Below the pieces are notes generated by a model. The model made no database searches and was not told where the DNA came from. It saw only the letters and a list, made by a program, of their open reading frames with translations. This document shows, in pieces, positions 61,036 through 64,000 of a stretch of 64,000 nucleotides of DNA (within the stretch, counting starts at the first letter, position 1; each line of letters begins with the position of its first letter). Both the position numbers and the translations under genes were made by a program. The stretch spans positions 124,001 through 188,000 of the forward strand of contig NZ_JACEZT010000002.1 in the NCBI RefSeq assembly GCF_014042345.1, read 5' to 3'. Source of the stretch: Rugamonas brunnea (GTDB taxonomy: Bacteria > Pseudomonadota > Gammaproteobacteria > Burkholderiales > Burkholderiaceae_D).

Positions 61036-61866
61036 ATGGAAAAACTAAGAGACTTCGCCCAGATAGTGTCGCAAGCCGAACGTGGCGAGCTGGTTTTTCC
61101 CACCAGCGTCAATGCCGCGCTGCGCCTGCAGCTGGCGCTGGCCGATCCCGATTGCGCCACGGACGACGTGGTGCGCAAGGTGCTGGCCGAGCCGCAACTG
61201 GCGGCGCGCACGGTGGCGCTGTCCAATTCGGCCGTCTTCAACCGCCGCGGCCCGCTCGTCACGGGCGTGCGCACGGCGGTGCTGCGGGTCGGCTACCGCA
61301 ATTTGTACACGATGGCGGCGGCCATGGTGGTGCGCCAGTTCGGCAGCCGCATCCGCGATCCGCAATTGCGCGCCATGGCCGGGCAGTTGTGGCGCCACAC
61401 GGCCCACGTGGCAGCGCTGGCCCATGTGCTGGCCCGCCATGTGACGGCGGTCGACGCCGACACGGCGCTGTTCGCCGGCATCGTGCACGAGGCGGGCGGC
61501 TTCTACCTGCTGTCGCGCGCCGACGAGCTGCCCGGCCTGCTCGACGATCCGGCCGAGTGGATGGGGGCGGCCCGGGAAATCATTACGCGCGAGATGATGC
61601 GCAAGCTGGCCATTCCGGAGCCGGTGGCGCTGGCCATCGTGGCGCTGCGCGGCGCGACGCTGACGCCGCCACCGGCCGGCCTGCGCGACACGCTGTTGCT
61701 GGCCAAACGGCTGGCGCCCGTGGCGTCGCCGCTGGCGCTGCCCGTCGACGCGACCGGCACGGACCAGGCGCTGGAAGATTATGTGCGCGACAACGCGCGG
61801 CTCGACGATGTGCTGCGCCAGTCGGCGGCGGACGCCGACTCGATGAGCGCGGCGTTGCTGGTCTGA
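61036..61866 (+). CDS. HDOD domain protein
   Basis: 276 residues with the HDOD fold (ADPDCATDDVVRKVLAEPQLAARTVALSNSAVF...), a catalytically degenerate HD-type domain common in signalling proteins. No other domain. ATG 61036 has no near ribosome site (GGAGG stands 20 bases upstream), so it may be leaderless. The long frame upstream overlaps udgX and is not coding. Confidence 0.85.
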   Translation: MEKLRDFAQIVSQAERGELVFPTSVNAALRLQLALADPDCATDDVVRKVLAEPQLAARTVALSNSAVFNRRGPLVTGVRTAVLRVGYRNLYTMAAAMVVRQFGSRIRDPQLRAMAGQLWRHTAHVAALAHVLARHVTAVDADTALFAGIVHEAGGFYLLSRADELPGLLDDPAEWMGAAREIITREMMRKLAIPEPVALAIVALRGATLTPPPAGLRDTLLLAKRLAPVASPLALPVDATGTDQALEDYVRDNARLDDVLRQSAADADSMSAALLV

Positions 61867-61902
61867 GGCGGCGCCCGCACTTCAACTGCTGTCAGGTCGC
61901 GC

Positions 61903-61911
61903 TGCTATAAT
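61903..61911 (+). promoter_or_regulatory. Extended -10 promoter before the FadR-type gene
   Basis: TGCTATAAT, a perfect extended -10, 29 bases before the ATG at 61941. No clear -35. Confidence 0.5.
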
Positions 61912-61940
61912 GGGCCGGCCCGTCACCGCCCATCCGCGTC

Positions 61941-62708
61941 ATGTCCCACACCGTTCCCGTTCCCTTGTTCGTGCCCCGCAATAAGAAGCCGCGCAATCTC
62001 GCCCAGGGTGTGGTGGAGAGCGTCACCGCGCGCATCCGCAGTGGTGACTGCAAGCCCGGCGACAAGCTGCCGGCCGAATCGGACATCATGGAGCAGCATG
62101 GCGTGAGCCGCACCGTGGTGCGCGAGGCGATCTCGCATTTGCAGGCGGCGGGGCTGGTACAGACCCGGCACGGCGTGGGCACCTTCGTGCTGGCGCCGCA
62201 ACCGGCCCGGCTCAGCGTGGCGGCCGGCGCCGTGCACAGCCTGCCCGACCTGCTGGCCGTGCTGGAATTGCGCATGAGCGTAGAGACGGAGGCGGCCTGG
62301 CTGGCCGCCACCCGCCGCAGCGCGCAGCAGGTGGCGCAGATGGAGGCGGCGTTGCGCCGCATCCTGAGCGGGGCCGCGCTGCCGGGCGTGTCGGAGGAAG
62401 CGGAACAGCGCTTCCACCTGCTGATCGCGGAGGCCACCGGCAACCGCTATTTCATCGACCTGATGACGGACCTGGGGCAGGCCATCATCCCGCGCGCCCA
62501 CCTGGCGCCGGACCAGCTCTCGCGCCTGTCGCAAGGGGCGGCCGGCGACTGCCTGCAGCGCATCTACCGCGAACACGAAGACATCTACTACGCGATCGAG
62601 CGCCAGGACCCGGAGGCGGCGCGCGCCGCCATGCGCACCAACCTGTGCAACTGCCGCGAACGGTTGCGCCGCGCGCAGGCCATCGATGGCGCGCCGGCCA
62701 CGGTCTGA
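61941..62708 (+). CDS. FadR/GntR-family regulator with FCD domain
   Basis: 255 residues. GntR helix-turn-helix near 15-85 (KLPAESDIMEQHGVSRTVVREAISHLQAAGLVQTRHGVGTFV), then an FCD ligand domain with metal-site His. Regulates sugar-acid or organic-acid genes in related families; its targets are not near. Promoter as above. Confidence 0.88.
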   Translation: MSHTVPVPLFVPRNKKPRNLAQGVVESVTARIRSGDCKPGDKLPAESDIMEQHGVSRTVVREAISHLQAAGLVQTRHGVGTFVLAPQPARLSVAAGAVHSLPDLLAVLELRMSVETEAAWLAATRRSAQQVAQMEAALRRILSGAALPGVSEEAEQRFHLLIAEATGNRYFIDLMTDLGQAIIPRAHLAPDQLSRLSQGAAGDCLQRIYREHEDIYYAIERQDPEAARAAMRTNLCNCRERLRRAQAIDGAPATV

Positions 62709-62745
62709 CTCAGTGCCAGTCCCAGTGCCAGATTCAGTGCCGGGT

Positions 62746-64000
62746 TCAATACCAGAGCTGCCACGACACGACGGCCGCGTTGTACAGCGCGTGCACCAGC
62801 ATGGGCGCCAGCAGCCGCTTGCTGCGCTCGTAGCTCCAAGCGGTCAGTAATCCCAGCACGAACACGGGCAGCATCGACAGCGGCGGGTGGACGATGGCGA
62901 ACACCGCCGCGCTGACCAGCATGGCGGGCAGCGCGCCCATCGAACGCCGCAGGCCACCGAAGATCAGGCCACGGAAAATGAATTCCTCGCACAGCGGCGC
63001 GGCCAGCACGGCCAGGGCCAGCATCCAGCCCGGGTGCAGGGTGGCGCCGGTCGCGGCGGCTGACAGCGCCGGCGCCAGCGCGCTGTGGCGCAGCGCCGCC
63101 AGGTAGGCCAGCCCTACGGCGATGGCCGGCACGGCCATGGCCAGGCCCAGGCCCGCCGCCGCCCCCGCCCCAGTCCCAGTCCCAGTCCCCGCATCGCCGC
63201 CGCGCACGATGGCCGGCACGCCGGCCGTCCTGTTGCGCCAGTAGATCAGGCGGGTGCAGCCATACACGGTGGCGCCGGCCGAGGCGAAGGCGATGGTCAG
63301 GCCTTGCAGCCCGATCTTGCCCGGCCCGTCGCTCAACAGCATGCCGATCAGCGCTTGCAGGACGAAGAAGGCGGTGGCCGCCATCAGGCCATCGGCCGTG
63401 GAGACGCGGGCTGGCGGCGCGGCGGCCGGGTCCAGCAGATAGGGCAGCTCGTCGCGCGCCTTCTGCCACATGGCCAGCGCCAGCGCGCCGCACAGCACCA
63501 TCACCACCAGCTTTTGCGGCCAGAAGGTGGTGTAGATGGAATAGCCGTAGAAGCTGGCCAGCAGCATGTACAGGTAGACGTAGCTGGGCCGCACGCGGGT
63601 CCGCACATCCGTCGCCAGCGGGTCGCAGGCGAACACGCCCAGCGCCACGGCGATCACGGCGAAGACGGGCATGCCGGTCAGGACCAGGAGGAACGAGCCG
63701 GCCAGTGGCCAGTCCAGCGGTGCGCCGGCATGGAGCGCCAGGCCGAACACGCCGAGCGGGTAGAACAGGGCCAGCACGCCCCACAGCTGCACCTTCTCGC
63801 GCAGTACGCTTTCCACGTTGCGGGGGAAGGTGTACAGCAGCCACAGCACCGGACCTTCGTTGTTGAGGGTCTGGAAGGCCGACAGCATCAGCACGTAGCT
63901 GCCGATGCCGAAGGCGACGGCGGCCACCACCGACGGATGGTGGGCGAACTGGCCCAGGTCGTGTAGGGCGCCGTTGAACATCAGCTGGCTGCCGATGATC
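62746..64000 (-). CDS. CPBP-family intramembrane metalloprotease, N-terminus beyond window
   Basis: The frame is open to the window edge; at least 418 residues. N-terminal half has several helices like an ABC-2 permease; the C-terminal half is a CPBP (Abi) domain with EEFIFRG (about residue 345), FAIVHPPLS and HALYNAAVV. Internal Gly/Thr repeat GTGTGTGAGAAAG is encoded by CCCAGT repeats at 63170-63187. Start not seen. Confidence 0.85.
   Translation of the reverse strand, partial: IIGSQLMFNGALHDLGQFAHHPSVVAAVAFGIGSYVLMLSAFQTLNNEGPVLWLLYTFPRNVESVLREKVQLWGVLALFYPLGVFGLALHAGAPLDWPLAGSFLLVLTGMPVFAVIAVALGVFACDPLATDVRTRVRPSYVYLYMLLASFYGYSIYTTFWPQKLVVMVLCGALALAMWQKARDELPYLLDPAAAPPARVSTADGLMAATAFFVLQALIGMLLSDGPGKIGLQGLTIAFASAGATVYGCTRLIYWRNRTAGVPAIVRGGDAGTGTGTGAGAAAGLGLAMAVPAIAVGLAYLAALRHSALAPALSAAATGATLHPGWMLALAVLAAPLCEEFIFRGLIFGGLRRSMGALPAMLVSAAVFAIVHPPLSMLPVFVLGLLTAWSYERSKRLLAPMLVHALYNAAVVSWQLWY

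Noticed and set aside
1..64000. CRISPR arrays, tRNA, rRNA, insertion sequences or prophage genes
   Set aside because: No repeat-spacer pattern, no cloverleaf-type sequence noticed and no transposase, integrase or phage protein recognised; a dedicated tRNA scan was not possible.

Overview
The window is about 64 kb of GC-rich bacterial chromosome with dense, mostly short-spaced housekeeping genes. Gene content (an aa3 oxidase cluster with ctaG, SURF1, ctaA, ctaB and SCO genes; ThrB-type homoserine kinase next to DUF2782 and polA; OxyR-UbiA; PilT/PilU; BPSS1780-family membrane protein; DUF2970, DUF2909 and DUF883 proteins) points to a betaproteobacterium of the Oxalobacteraceae type (Massilia, Duganella or Janthinobacterium-like). 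This is inferred from gene content and protein style, not from a marker-gene search. No rRNA, tRNA, CRISPR array, prophage or complete insertion sequence was seen.

Layout. 1-7.8 kb: end of a UvrD-type helicase, membrane protein, thrB, DUF2782, polA, exported dienelactone hydrolase, ZIP metal transporter. 7.8-17 kb: mercaptopyruvate sulfurtransferase, EamA exporter, an orphan Rieske oxygenase, the isoprenoid operon xseB-ispA-dxs, an M48 peptidase, an exported alpha/beta hydrolase and a PduO-type adenosyltransferase. 17-25 kb: glycolate oxidase glcDEF, a three-gene ArsR-regulator/membrane-protein cassette, an exported small protein and a GGDEF-EAL protein. 25-38 kb: pilT-pilU-glutathione peroxidase, yggS-proC, a paired diheme cytochrome and beta-helix lipoprotein with a divergent HiPIP, solute-binding protein, DUF883, ubiA, oxyR, a second PilT/PilU paralogue, rfaE2, MarR and a thioesterase with a striking operator. 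38.8-44 kb: LytS/LytTR pair, DJ-1/PfpI-YHS fusion, trmL, comF, BioC-like methyltransferase. 44-53.6 kb: the complete cytochrome aa3 oxidase and heme A assembly cluster. 53.6-64 kb: AI-2E family permease, CorC/TlyC protein, NhaR-like regulator facing a DUF475/TerD/AIM24/TerD stress cluster, a UdgX-type uracil-DNA glycosylase, HDOD protein, FadR-type regulator and a CPBP protease cut by the window end.

The best unexplained signals are: (i) three copies of a long palindrome with an invariant outer arm and a variable but self-complementary inner arm, at 630-711, 14209-14271 and 29612-29685; (ii) the beta-helix/diheme-cytochrome pair of unknown function beside a HiPIP gene; (iii) a UdgX-like glycosylase directly behind a Ter/AIM24 cluster; (iv) perfect operator dyads at the ArsR and thioesterase genes; (v) a ZIP transporter whose expected start codon reads ATC. 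I did not find a clearly new defence or mobile system; most of the window is ordinary core genome.
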